A DNA stretch of 33,037 nucleotides. Origin: Archaeoglobi archaeon. Its GTDB lineage: Archaea; Halobacteriota; Archaeoglobi; Archaeoglobales; Archaeoglobaceae. Position numbers and translations under genes: made by a program. Positions 8,272 through 16,180 of this stretch are shown in pieces. The DNA lies in assembly GCA_029259455.1 (NCBI GenBank), contig JAPDIT010000053.1, positions 1 to 33,037 on the forward strand. Reading direction: 5' to 3'. The notes beneath the pieces were generated by a model that was not told where the DNA came from, searched no databases, and saw nothing but the letters and a program-made list of their open reading frames with translations. Position 1 is the first letter of the stretch. Every line of letters begins with the position of its first letter.

Positions 8272-9410
8272 GCAAAGTGAATTACGACTCATTGTTGAAA
8301 GATTACCCTTTTCCTCCAGCCGTTAAAGAGGAGATAAAGGCGGAACTTGAAAGGCACGGTTTGAAAAAAACCGAAGCAAAGAAGGTTATTGAGAAATGCT
8401 TTCAGACCTATCTTGCAAACCTTATGGAACCCGGTGAGGCTGCTGGAATAGTTGCAGCCCAGTCGATAGGAGAGCCTGGCACTCAGATGACGATGAGAAC
8501 TTTTCACTACGCTGGTGTTGCTGAGATAAATGTCACTCTCGGTCTTCCGAGACTGATAGAAATCCTTGACGTGAGGAAGAACCCATCAACGCCAATGATG
8601 ACAATCAGACTCCTTCCTGAATATGCAAAGGACAGGGAAAAGGCCAGAGAGGTTGCCAATAGAATCGAAGCAACCTACGTCAAGGACGTTGCAGATATTG
8701 AGGTGGATATAAGGAGGTTCACGATACTAGTCAGACCTGATAAGAAATCATTGGAGAGAAAGGGACTCACAGTTGAAGATTTGAAGAAAAAGATTGAAAA
8801 AGCCCTTAAGGTGGAAGTGGAGGAGACGAATGAGGGGCTTGTAATCCAGATTACCGAACCTTCGTACAAGGCTCTCATGGCTGCCTTCGAGAAGCTTAAG
8901 GATACGGTTGTGATGGGGTTCAAGGAGATCAAGAGGGTGATCATAAGGAAAGAGGATGATGAGTATGTGTTATATACTGAGGGCTCCAATTTGAAGAAAA
9001 TAATGAAGGTAAAGGGTGTAGACTTCACCCGAACGACCACAAACAACATATACGAGATATATGAGGTGCTTGGAATAGAGGCGGCAAGAAATGCGATAAT
9101 AAAGGAGGCCCTCGACACCCTTGAGGAGCAGGGCCTGGAGGTTGATGTAAGGCATATAATGCTGGTGGCAGATGTTATGACTGCAGACGGGGAGTTGAGG
9201 CAGATCGGAAGGCATGGTGTTGCTGGCGAGAAGCAAAGCATTTTGGCGAGGGCTGCCTTCGAAATGACGGTCAACAACCTGCTTGAAGCTGCTATCAGAG
9301 GTGAAGAAGACCATTTGAAGGGAATAACTGAAAACATAATTGTGGGGCAGCCCATAAAGCTCGGAACTGGAGATGTTGAACTTGTTTTGAAAATGGGGGG
9401 TAAGAAATGA
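8268..9410 (+). CDS. rpoA2: DNA-directed RNA polymerase subunit A''
   Basis: The C-terminal third of the largest subunit (380 aa), providing the trigger loop, jaw and part of the clamp base. The conserved trigger-loop region is seen as EPGEAAGIVAAQSIGEPGTQ and MTMRTFHYAGVAEINVTLGL (about residues 53-94). Toward the C-terminus is DVMTADGELRQIGRHGVAG, also family-typical. The ATGA overlap with rpoA1 and the ATGA overlap with rpl30e indicate one translation-coupled unit. Confidence 0.97.
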   Translation: MSKVNYDSLLKDYPFPPAVKEEIKAELERHGLKKTEAKKVIEKCFQTYLANLMEPGEAAGIVAAQSIGEPGTQMTMRTFHYAGVAEINVTLGLPRLIEILDVRKNPSTPMMTIRLLPEYAKDREKAREVANRIEATYVKDVADIEVDIRRFTILVRPDKKSLERKGLTVEDLKKKIEKALKVEVEETNEGLVIQITEPSYKALMAAFEKLKDTVVMGFKEIKRVIIRKEDDEYVLYTEGSNLKKIMKVKGVDFTRTTTNNIYEIYEVLGIEAARNAIIKEALDTLEEQGLEVDVRHIMLVADVMTADGELRQIGRHGVAGEKQSILARAAFEMTVNNLLEAAIRGEEDHLKGITENIIVGQPIKLGTGDVELVLKMGGKK

Positions 9411-9667
9411 CAGAAGTTGAGACGATAATAAGGACTGTGTTGAAAAGCGGAGGGTACAGGCTTGGTAGTAAGAGCACTCTGAAATCACTGCAGAGAGGAG
9501 AGGCGAAGGCAGTCATTGTGGCATCTAACTGCCCAGAAGAGGTGCTTGAGAAGATAAAAAGCTACGATGTCAAGATACTTGTTTACGATGGAACGAACAT
9601 GGAACTGGGAGCACTCTGCGGAAAACCATTCAGCGTTGCCGCCATGGCCATAACGGAAGAAATCTAA
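9407..9667 (+). CDS. rpl30e: Ribosomal protein L30e
   Basis: An 86-aa protein of the L7Ae/L30e RNA-binding family, a large-subunit protein that recognises kink-turn RNA. Family features are SGGYRLGSKSTLKSLQRGEAK near the N-terminus, AVIVASNCPEEVLEKI and the C-terminal NMELGALCGKPFSVAAMAI. Length and position between rpoA2 and nusA are the normal archaeal arrangement. The start overlaps the rpoA2 stop as ATGA. Confidence 0.95.
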   Translation: MTEVETIIRTVLKSGGYRLGSKSTLKSLQRGEAKAVIVASNCPEEVLEKIKSYDVKILVYDGTNMELGALCGKPFSVAAMAITEEI

Positions 9668-9686
9668 TCCTTTTGGGGGGTTCGGC

Positions 9687-10106
9687 ATGAGCGTTAAACT
9701 GTCGGCAGATGGCATCAGATATCTAACCCTTTTTGAAAATCTTACGGGGGCGAGCGTCAAGGACTGCTTGGTCTACGACGATAGGGTGGTTTTCGTTGTA
9801 AGAAGGGGACACATGGGCATTGCAATAGGCAAAGGTGGCATTAACGTCGAAAGGGCGAGAGAGTTAATAGGGAAGCGAATTGAAATCATTGAGCATTCAG
9901 AAGACCCGGCGGAGTTTATTGCCAATATTTTTAAACCCATTAAGGTCAACGTCAAATTAATGGAGAAAGAGGGTGCGAAAATAGCAGTAGTTAGTGTAAG
10001 TCCAGATTTAAAAGGAATAGTGATTGGAAAAGGTGGTAAAAACATTAATAAAGCCAAAGAACTGGCTAAGAGGCATCACGATATTGAGGATGTAATAGTA
10101 AGGTGA
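9687..10106 (+). CDS. nusA: NusA-like transcription factor (KH-domain protein)
   Basis: A 139-aa protein made essentially of two KH RNA-binding domains, each with a GxxG loop: IAIGKGGINVERARELIG (about residue 46 on) and IVIGKGGKNINKAKELA (about residue 111 on). The archaeal form lacks the N-terminal polymerase-binding and S1 domains of bacterial NusA. It is thought to act in transcription elongation or termination. The ATG at 9687 follows a run of six G, a strong ribosome-binding site. It lies between rpl30e and rps12 as in most Euryarchaeota. Confidence 0.93.
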   Translation: MSVKLSADGIRYLTLFENLTGASVKDCLVYDDRVVFVVRRGHMGIAIGKGGINVERARELIGKRIEIIEHSEDPAEFIANIFKPIKVNVKLMEKEGAKIAVVSVSPDLKGIVIGKGGKNINKAKELAKRHHDIEDVIVR

Positions 10107-10112
10107 TGAAAT

Positions 10113-10541
10113 ATGGGTAGAGGATTATTCGCAGCAAGAAAGCTCATGGAAAACAGGAAGAAGTTCAGGTGGAGTGACAGGAGATTCGTCAGAAGAGTCC
10201 TTGGTCTTGCTGCCAAAGCTGATCCGCTTGAAGGAGCACCGATGGCGAGAGGAATAGTTCTGGAGAAGATAGGAATTGAGGCCAGACAGCCCAACTCTGC
10301 CATTAGAAAGGCTGTCAGGGTTCAGCTAATTAAGAACGGCAGGCAGATTACGGCCTTCTGTCCCGGGGACGGAGCGATAAACTTCATCGACGAGCACGAT
10401 GAAGTGATTGTCGAGAAAATCGGAGGAAGGATGGGGAGGAGCATGGGTGACATTCCTGGAGTGAGATACAAAGTAGTCAAGGTGAATGACACCAGTCTCA
10501 AGGAGCTTGTAAGGGGCAGAAAGGAGAAGAGGCTGAGGTGA
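10113..10541 (+). CDS. rps12: Ribosomal protein S12 (uS12)
   Basis: A 142-aa small-subunit protein at the decoding centre. Diagnostic motifs are ARGIVLEKIGIEARQPNSAI (PNSA loop about residues 56-59), CPGDGAINFIDEHDEV and the C-terminal GDIPGVRYKVVKVN. The ATG follows AAGGTGATGAAAT, which contains the stop of nusA. It begins the 'str' part of the operon with rps7 and fusA. Confidence 0.97.
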   Translation: MGRGLFAARKLMENRKKFRWSDRRFVRRVLGLAAKADPLEGAPMARGIVLEKIGIEARQPNSAIRKAVRVQLIKNGRQITAFCPGDGAINFIDEHDEVIVEKIGGRMGRSMGDIPGVRYKVVKVNDTSLKELVRGRKEKRLR

Positions 10542-10545
10542 AGGT

Positions 10546-11130
10546 ATGAAATACGGTTTTACAAAGGAGGAACTTCTGGTTTTCGGCAAATACGATCCGA
10601 GTGAAGTACAAATTAACGACCCGGCACTGGAGAGCTACATCTGTCTTGAGCCGAAGTACGTCCCGCACAACCACGGAAGGCATGCAAATATTCCATTTGC
10701 TAAGCAAAAGGTTTTCATCGTTGAAAGACTGATTAACAAGGTAATGAGAAAAGGTCACAATACTGGAAAGAAGATTCTCGCCTACAACATCGTTAAAGAG
10801 GCCTTTGAAATTATTGAGAAAAAGACAAAGAAGAACCCTATTCAAGTTCTTGTTGATGCGATTATCAATGCGGGGCCGAGGGAGGAGGTTGTAAGGCTTA
10901 AGTATGGAGGCATAGCCGTTCCCAAGGCTGTTGACACCTCAAGCTCAAGGAGAGTTGATGTCGCTCTCAGAAACATCGCTGAGGGGGCGAGAAGAGCGGC
11001 ATTTAAATCAAAGAGAAATATAGCCCAGTGTCTGGCGGATGAGATTATCGCTGCTGCAAATAATGAAAGCAGGAGCTATGCTATTGCCAAGAAGGAAGAA
11101 GTTGAGAGAGTGGCTAAGTCAGCGAGGTGA
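10546..11130 (+). CDS. rps7: Ribosomal protein S7 (uS7)
   Basis: A 194-aa small-subunit head protein that nucleates head assembly and contacts E-site tRNA. Seen are NHGRHANIPFAKQKVFIVER, LINKVMRKGHNTGKK, NPIQVLVDAIINAGPREEV and the C-terminal NESRSYAIAKKEEVERVAKS, all typical. The ATG follows GAGGTGAAGGT, which carries the rps12 stop. The stop overlaps the ribosome-binding site of fusA. Confidence 0.97.
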   Translation: MKYGFTKEELLVFGKYDPSEVQINDPALESYICLEPKYVPHNHGRHANIPFAKQKVFIVERLINKVMRKGHNTGKKILAYNIVKEAFEIIEKKTKKNPIQVLVDAIINAGPREEVVRLKYGGIAVPKAVDTSSSRRVDVALRNIAEGARRAAFKSKRNIAQCLADEIIAAANNESRSYAIAKKEEVERVAKSAR

Positions 11131-11135
11131 TTTCA

Positions 11136-13322
11136 GTGGCGAGAGCAAAGAAAGTTGACAAGATTAAAGAGTTAATGTGGAAACCGGAGTTCATAAGGAA
11201 CATAGGGATTGTTGCCCACATCGATCACGGTAAAACGACTCTGAGTGACAATCTTCTCGCAGGAGCGGGAATGATCAGCGAGGAACTTGCAGGGCAGCAG
11301 CTTTATCTTGATTTCGACGAGCAGGAGCAGGAGAGAGGGATTACAATCAACGCAGCAAACGTTTCGATGGTTCACGAGTATGAGGGAGAAGACTACCTCA
11401 TCAACCTGATAGACACTCCAGGACACGTGGACTTTGGAGGAGACGTGACGAGAGCGATGAGAGCTGTTGATGGTGTCATTGTGGTCGTTGACGCTGTTGA
11501 AGGAGTGATGCCCCAGACCGAGACCGTTTTGAGACAGGCGTTGAAGGAGAACGTTAAGCCAGTCTTATTCGTCAACAAGGTAGACAGGCTCATAAAGGAG
11601 CTTGAACTCACACCACAGCAGATGCAGGAGAGGCTGGTAAAAGTCATTACTGAAGTCAACAAGCTCATAAAAGCGATGAAGCCAGACAAGTACTCAGAGT
11701 GGAGGATAGATGTTGCCAATGGAAGCGCAGCGTTCGGTTCTGCACTTTACAACTGGGCTGTAAGCGTGCCATCACAGAAGAAGACAGGTATCGGTTTTAA
11801 GGAGGTTTACGAACACCTTAAGGAGGGTAAGGTTAAGGAGCTGGCAAAGAAGAGTCCTCTTTATCAGGTCGTCCTAGATATGGTTATAAGGCATCTGCCG
11901 TCACCAATACAGGCTCAGAAGGAGAGAATAGCCGTAATCTGGAAGGGAGATATCAACAGCGAAGTGGGAAATGCGATGGTAAACTGCGACCCGAATGGGC
12001 CAGTTGCGTTAATGATCACCAAAATCGTTGTTGAGCCTCAGGCGGGTGAGATTGCCGTCGGGAGACTTTACAGCGGAACCATAAGACCGGGTATGGAGCT
12101 TTACATAGTCGACAGAAAGGCGAAGAACAGAATCCAGACAGTTGGCCTTTATATGGGGCCAAGAAGAGTTGAAGTCGAGGAAATTCCTGCGGGTAACATT
12201 GTTGCAGTTGTAGGACTTAAGGACGCTGTTGCGGGTTCAACGTGCACTACAGTTGAGGATCTGACACCTTTCGAGAGCATAAAGCACTACAGCGAGCCCG
12301 TTGTGACGATGGCAATCGAGGCCAAAAACCCAAGGGATCTGCCGAAACTTATTGAGGTGCTGAGGAAGCTCGCGAAAGAGGATCCAACACTTCAGGTAAC
12401 TCTGAACGAGGAAACTGGAGAGCATCTAATAAGCGGAATGGGTGAGTTGCATCTGGAGGTTAAGGTTGAGAAAATCAGGAGAGACTACAAGCTTGATGTA
12501 ATTACCTCTCCGCCGATTGTTGTGTTCAGAGAGACCGTCACTGATACTTCACCTGTTGTTGAGGGCAAATCACCGAACAAGCACAACAGGTTCTACATCG
12601 TCGTTGAACCTCTACCAGAAAAGGTAATCCAGCTATTTAAAGAGGGCGTAGTTGACATGAAAATGGACAAGAAAGAAAGGAGGAGAATTTTACAGGAAGC
12701 TGGGCTCACAAGCGAGGAAGCTGCGGGAGCTGAAGAGTACTATGAAGGAAACCTCTTCTGTGACGTCACGAAGGGTATCCAGTACCTCAACGAGACTATG
12801 GAGCTGATCCTTGAGGGGTTCAGGGAGGCTATGAGGGCTGGGCCGATTGCAAGAGAACCGTGCATGGGAATAAAGGTGAAGCTTGTCGACTGTAAGCTGC
12901 ACGAGGATGCTGTGCACAGAGGACCAGCACAGGTAATTCCAGCGGTAAGGTCAGCAATTTTTGCAGCGATGCTGCAGGCAAAGCCAGCACTGCTTGAACC
13001 GTACCAGAAGATATTCATCACAGTCCCGCAGGACATGCTTGGAAACGTTACGAGGGAGATTCAGGGCAGGAGAGGACAGATACTCGAAATGAAAACAGAA
13101 GGTGACATGGTAACGATAATCGCAAAAGCCCCAGTTAAGGAGATGTTTGGGTTTGCTGGAGCAATAAGAGGTGCAACTTCCGGAAAGGCAATCTGGAGCA
13201 CCGAGCATGCGGGATTTGAACTCGTCCCGCAGAACCTTTTCGAGGAATTCGTGATGGAAGTGAGAAAAAGGAAGGGCCTGAAGCTTGAAATGCCAAAGCC
13301 TGAAGACTTTGTCGGGCTATAA
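11136..13322 (+). CDS. fusA: Translation elongation factor 2 (EF-2)
   Basis: The 728-aa GTPase that drives ribosomal translocation. GTP-binding motifs are AHIDHGKTTLSDNLLAGAGM (P-loop), ERGITINAANVSM (switch), DTPGHVDFGGDVTRAMRAVD and NKVDRL. The loop VHRGPAQVIPAVRSA carries the histidine (residue 594) that is modified to diphthamide in archaea and eukaryotes. I choose the GTG at 11136: GAGGTGA lies 5-6 nt upstream and the N-terminus MARAKKVDKIKELM fits the family. A GTG at 11127 would give three extra residues. tuf and rps10 do not follow, unlike in many archaea. Confidence 0.96.
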   Translation: MARAKKVDKIKELMWKPEFIRNIGIVAHIDHGKTTLSDNLLAGAGMISEELAGQQLYLDFDEQEQERGITINAANVSMVHEYEGEDYLINLIDTPGHVDFGGDVTRAMRAVDGVIVVVDAVEGVMPQTETVLRQALKENVKPVLFVNKVDRLIKELELTPQQMQERLVKVITEVNKLIKAMKPDKYSEWRIDVANGSAAFGSALYNWAVSVPSQKKTGIGFKEVYEHLKEGKVKELAKKSPLYQVVLDMVIRHLPSPIQAQKERIAVIWKGDINSEVGNAMVNCDPNGPVALMITKIVVEPQAGEIAVGRLYSGTIRPGMELYIVDRKAKNRIQTVGLYMGPRRVEVEEIPAGNIVAVVGLKDAVAGSTCTTVEDLTPFESIKHYSEPVVTMAIEAKNPRDLPKLIEVLRKLAKEDPTLQVTLNEETGEHLISGMGELHLEVKVEKIRRDYKLDVITSPPIVVFRETVTDTSPVVEGKSPNKHNRFYIVVEPLPEKVIQLFKEGVVDMKMDKKERRRILQEAGLTSEEAAGAEEYYEGNLFCDVTKGIQYLNETMELILEGFREAMRAGPIAREPCMGIKVKLVDCKLHEDAVHRGPAQVIPAVRSAIFAAMLQAKPALLEPYQKIFITVPQDMLGNVTREIQGRRGQILEMKTEGDMVTIIAKAPVKEMFGFAGAIRGATSGKAIWSTEHAGFELVPQNLFEEFVMEVRKRKGLKLEMPKPEDFVGL

Positions 13323-13336
13323 TTTTATCTTTTACC

Positions 13337-13966
13337 ATGCAAGAGCTCGAACCTGTTGATAGATTCACCTTTGCGTGTTATCCTGGAATAAAGTGTTTTA
13401 ACGAATGCTGTAAAAATCTGAACCTTGCCCTAACACCCTACGATGTCCTAAGGATGGCAAGAGGGCTGGGGATTACAACAACAGAATTTCTGGAAAAATA
13501 TACTTCAAGACACGTGGGCATCGCGACAGGACTGCCAGTTGTTGTGTTAAAGATGGTGGATGGAAGGTGTCCATTCGTAACTGACAGGGGTTGCAGCATC
13601 TATGCTTACCGCCCCACTCCGTGCAGACTCTACCCGCTTGCAAGGGTTAGGACTGGGGAAGAGGTGCACTATTATCTGCTGAAGGAGGACTTCTGTCTCG
13701 GACATGAAGAAGAAAGGGAGTGGAGTCCTGAAGAGTGGGTTGAAGACCAGAAAGCGATGGATTACAACAGTATGAACGACCTCTTTTTCGAGCTGATTTC
13801 GGCGAAAAACAGGTCGGGAAAGATGCTGAATGAAGAAGAAATTGAAGAAATCTACAGATGCTGCTTCGATATTGACAGCTTCAAGCTTGAGGTGGGGTTG
13901 AAGGATGATGTTGAGGCGCTGAAAGAGGGGATAAGGTACTCGATAGAAATCGTTTCCTCACTTTAA
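13337..13966 (+). CDS. YkgJ-family cysteine-cluster protein
   Basis: A 209-aa soluble protein of the YkgJ/UPF0153 family, predicted to bind zinc or an iron-sulfur cluster. Cysteines lie at C14, C20, C24, C25 (C-x5-C-x3-CC) and C78, C86, C96 (the family block ending PTPCRLYPLA), with another at C120. The function is not established; related proteins occur near flagellar, methyltransferase and Fe-S genes. It starts 14 nt after fusA without a clear Shine-Dalgarno, so it may depend on read-through from the fusA transcript. The C-terminal ~80 residues are acidic and helical and unlike the core family. Confidence 0.8.
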   Translation: MQELEPVDRFTFACYPGIKCFNECCKNLNLALTPYDVLRMARGLGITTTEFLEKYTSRHVGIATGLPVVVLKMVDGRCPFVTDRGCSIYAYRPTPCRLYPLARVRTGEEVHYYLLKEDFCLGHEEEREWSPEEWVEDQKAMDYNSMNDLFFELISAKNRSGKMLNEEEIEEIYRCCFDIDSFKLEVGLKDDVEALKEGIRYSIEIVSSL

Positions 13967-13972
13967 AAAAGG

Positions 13973-13979
13973 TTAAATA
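13973..13979 (+). promoter_or_regulatory. TATA box of a leaderless promoter for the iron-sulfur flavoprotein
   Basis: TTAAATA preceded by the BRE-like AAAAAAGG, centred about 25 nt upstream of the ATG at 14001. Transcription would begin at or next to the start codon. No Shine-Dalgarno is visible in front of that ATG, which agrees with a leaderless mRNA. Confidence 0.6.
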
Positions 13980-14000
13980 GTTTCTACTTTTATCGCTTCT

Positions 14001-14603
14001 ATGAAACTGCTGGCAATAAATGGAAGTCCGAACAAGAGAAACACTCTCTTTTTGCTTGAAGTGATTGCGGAAGAGGTTAGGAAACTCGGTCATGAGGCGG
14101 AGATAATCCACCTGAAGGATTACGAGATTAGAGAGTGCAAGGGCTGTGACGCCTGTCTCAAAGGAGAGTGCAGCCAGAAAGACGACATCTACAAGGTTCT
14201 TGAGAAAATGCAGGAAGCGGATGCGATTGTTATAGGTGTTCCGACCTACTTCGGAAATGTACCGGGAATTGTGAAAAACTTAATCGACAGAAGCAGAATG
14301 GCGAGGATGGGAAACTACAAGCTGAGAAACAGAGTTTTTGCCCCAGTGTTAACCTCTGGTCTAAGGCACGGAGGGGCTGAGTATGCAGCGATGAGCCTCA
14401 TTGTTTACGCACTCGGTCAGGCAATGCTTCCAGTCTCAATAGCTGAGAACCCCATAACCACCGGAAGTTTCCCTGTAGGTGTGATTCAGGGAGATGCAGG
14501 ATGGAGAAGCGTAAAGAAGGATGAAATTGCAATTAACTCTGCGAAAGCTCTAGCGAAGAGAATTGTAGAGGTTGCTGAAGCCACAAAGAGTTTGAGGGGT
14601 TAA
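14001..14603 (+). CDS. Iron-sulfur flavoprotein (Isf), NADPH-dependent FMN reductase family
   Basis: A 200-aa flavodoxin-fold electron carrier. The N-terminus MKLLAINGSPNKRNT is the FMN phosphate-binding loop, and PTYFGNVPGIVKNLIDR (about residues 82-98) forms the second FMN contact. The compact cysteine motif C46-x2-C49-x2-C52-x4-C57 is the hallmark of Isf proteins, which carry one [4Fe-4S] cluster per FMN and occur in methanogens and Archaeoglobus, where roles in O2/peroxide detoxification or ferredoxin-linked electron transfer are proposed. It is probably transcribed from its own leaderless promoter. Its stop lies 2 nt from the stop of the convergent glycosyltransferase. Confidence 0.9.
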   Translation: MKLLAINGSPNKRNTLFLLEVIAEEVRKLGHEAEIIHLKDYEIRECKGCDACLKGECSQKDDIYKVLEKMQEADAIVIGVPTYFGNVPGIVKNLIDRSRMARMGNYKLRNRVFAPVLTSGLRHGGAEYAAMSLIVYALGQAMLPVSIAENPITTGSFPVGVIQGDAGWRSVKKDEIAINSAKALAKRIVEVAEATKSLRG

Positions 14604-14605
14604 TT

Positions 14606-15658
14606 CTAAACAACCCAGTCTTTCAACTCTATTTTTCTACCCCTGATTTTCGCAAACACGACTCTCAGAAGTGATAGAAGGCAAATTATCGTCCAGAGAG
14701 GGGAGTAAATGAAGTAATAGATAGGCAGGACTTTCAGGTCTATCCTGTAGTCAAGCGATTTGGATGCGAAAAGAATTATAACTGACCAAGCAGTGAAAGA
14801 TGCAAGTCCTGCAATCAAATTTCTCAGGTTCTCAATCTCGTAAAAGGCCAGTATCGTTACCGAAGCGATTTTTGGTGAAAGCAGGGCTAAGAAAGGTAGT
14901 ATTAGGTAAAGAAGTTTTGTGATGTGGCTTTCCGTGAAAAGCAATGACACCATCAAACCGAAAATTGCCGGGTAGAAAAGCACCAGATACGGCACCCACA
15001 AACGGGGTCGCAGGAGGATTGCGGAGATGTTTTCAACGAAAACCTCCGCTCCACCGATACTCCACCTCTCCCTCTGCCTGAACCACTCCCCAATGGTTTT
15101 TGGGGGTGCTGTGAAGGCCTTTCCGCACACTGCAAACCTGTATCCTTTCAACGCAGCCCTCACACCAAGTTCTGTGTCCTCGTTCACCTTACCTCTGAAT
15201 CCACCCAATTCCTCAAAAACTCGCTTTTTTATCAAAAAAGCCGCACCGTTGACTCCGAGGCACGAGCCAAACTTTGATGCCAGCTTGGCACACATCGCCA
15301 TAACAAGGTAGTCCACAGCAACAAGTTTCTCAAGCAGCCCTTTTCCCCTGACCTCCTTTACGACCTCAACAACATCCGCCCCGTCTAGACCGGAAAGGTT
15401 GCTGATCACCGTGTCCGAATCCAGGAAAAGCAGAAACTCACCATTGGCCATTCTCGCAGCGTCATTCAAAGCTCTCCATTTTCCCCTCCTCTTTTCGCTT
15501 ACCGTAGCCCTGATATTGTACTTTCTCACCACCTCCATAACTTCCTCGTCTGGCTCGTCAGCAGCGAGAATTATATCAAAACCTTCCTTTTTCAGCCGTC
15601 TGACGTTCTTTTCAAGAAGCTCAGCATTTTTGTACACCGGAATCACTGCTGTTTTCAC
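14606..15658 (-). CDS. Membrane glycosyltransferase, family 2 (processive type)
   Basis: A 350-aa membrane protein. The N-terminal GT-A domain (about residues 1-200) has the nucleotide-sugar and metal-binding DSD (residues 80-82), NEDTELG (159-165, catalytic acid region) and RQRERW (194-199, the QxxRW-like acceptor motif of cellulose/hyaluronan synthase-type enzymes). Residues about 212-335 form several transmembrane helices that could anchor or translocate a growing glycan. The product sugar cannot be predicted. The start is GTG at 15658 (MKTAVIPVYKNAELL). It is divergent from the cheY-like gene, with an AT-rich promoter between them, and convergent with the flavoprotein gene. Confidence 0.85.
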   Translation of the reverse strand: MKTAVIPVYKNAELLEKNVRRLKKEGFDIILAADEPDEEVMEVVRKYNIRATVSEKRRGKWRALNDAARMANGEFLLFLDSDTVISNLSGLDGADVVEVVKEVRGKGLLEKLVAVDYLVMAMCAKLASKFGSCLGVNGAAFLIKKRVFEELGGFRGKVNEDTELGVRAALKGYRFAVCGKAFTAPPKTIGEWFRQRERWSIGGAEVFVENISAILLRPRLWVPYLVLFYPAIFGLMVSLLFTESHITKLLYLILPFLALLSPKIASVTILAFYEIENLRNLIAGLASFTAWSVIILFASKSLDYRIDLKVLPIYYFIYSPLWTIICLLSLLRVVFAKIRGRKIELKDWVV

Positions 15659-15706
15659 AAGGAGTCAACATCGCCTCGCTACAAAAAGGTTATAGGAATG
15701 GCTAAG

Positions 15707-15715
15707 TTTTTAAAT
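15707..15715 (+). promoter_or_regulatory. TATA box for the CheY-like gene (shared divergent promoter region)
   Basis: TTTTTAAAT is centred about 26 nt upstream of 15737. This predicts a transcript starting at the GTG at 15738 or giving a 9-nt leader to the ATG at 15747. The 79-nt region 15659-15737 also has to hold the promoter of the divergent glycosyltransferase, for which the minus strand offers CTATAACC near 15690. Confidence 0.5.
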
Positions 15716-15746
15716 TCCTCAGGCCTAATTTTTACAGGTGTGGAGA

Positions 15747-16100
15747 ATGATCAAGATTATGGTCGTTGATGATGAAGTTGCCATGAGAGAAATCCTCAAA
15801 ATAATGCTTAAAGATTACAGGGTGATTGAAGCTTCAAATGGGAGGGAAGCTGTTGAGCTATACAAGAAAGAAAAGCCCCACGTCGTGCTGATGGACATCA
15901 TGATGCCTCTTATGAATGGTATTGAGGCCACGTCTGAAATCAAGAAAATTGACCCTGAGGCAAAAATAATTGCCATTACAGCTTACGCAAGTTCTAAAGG
16001 AGAGAAGGTCTTGGATGCTGGAGCTGATCACATCCTTAAGAAACCGTTTACGAGGAGGGAAGTTGTTGAGCTTATAAACAGTATTCTAAACTCGACCTGA
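15747..16100 (+). CDS. Single-domain response regulator (CheY-like receiver)
   Basis: A 117-aa receiver domain with no output domain. All key residues are present: acidic pocket D8 and D9 (MVVDDEVAM), phospho-acceptor D50 (VLMDIMMP), T78 (IAITAYA) and K99 (LKKPFTRRE). It should be phosphorylated by a histidine kinase and act by protein-protein contact. No kinase or chemotaxis gene is nearby, so it is an orphan here. The ATG at 15747 with GGTG 6 nt upstream is preferred; a GTG at 15738 in the same frame would add MWR and could be used on a leaderless mRNA. Confidence 0.93.
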   Translation: MIKIMVVDDEVAMREILKIMLKDYRVIEASNGREAVELYKKEKPHVVLMDIMMPLMNGIEATSEIKKIDPEAKIIAITAYASSKGEKVLDAGADHILKKPFTRREVVELINSILNST

Positions 16101-16115
16101 TGGTGTTGCAATAAC

Positions 16116-16124
16116 TATATATAA
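16116..16124 (+). promoter_or_regulatory. TATA box for dnaG
   Basis: TATATATAA is centred about 26 nt upstream of 16146. The predicted transcript starts at or beside an in-frame ATG at 16148, giving about a 35-nt leader to the Shine-Dalgarno-led ATG at 16181. Confidence 0.6.
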
Positions 16125-16180
16125 GGCCGAACAGGAATTTTTACTGGATGTCATCCGACATTAAAGGAGGTATGGTAACA

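Noticed and set aside
8675..9355. Long antisense frames, for example opposite rpoA2 and dnaG
   Set aside because: They are mirror images of highly conserved genes, have no ribosome-binding site and low-complexity Ser/Leu-rich translations.
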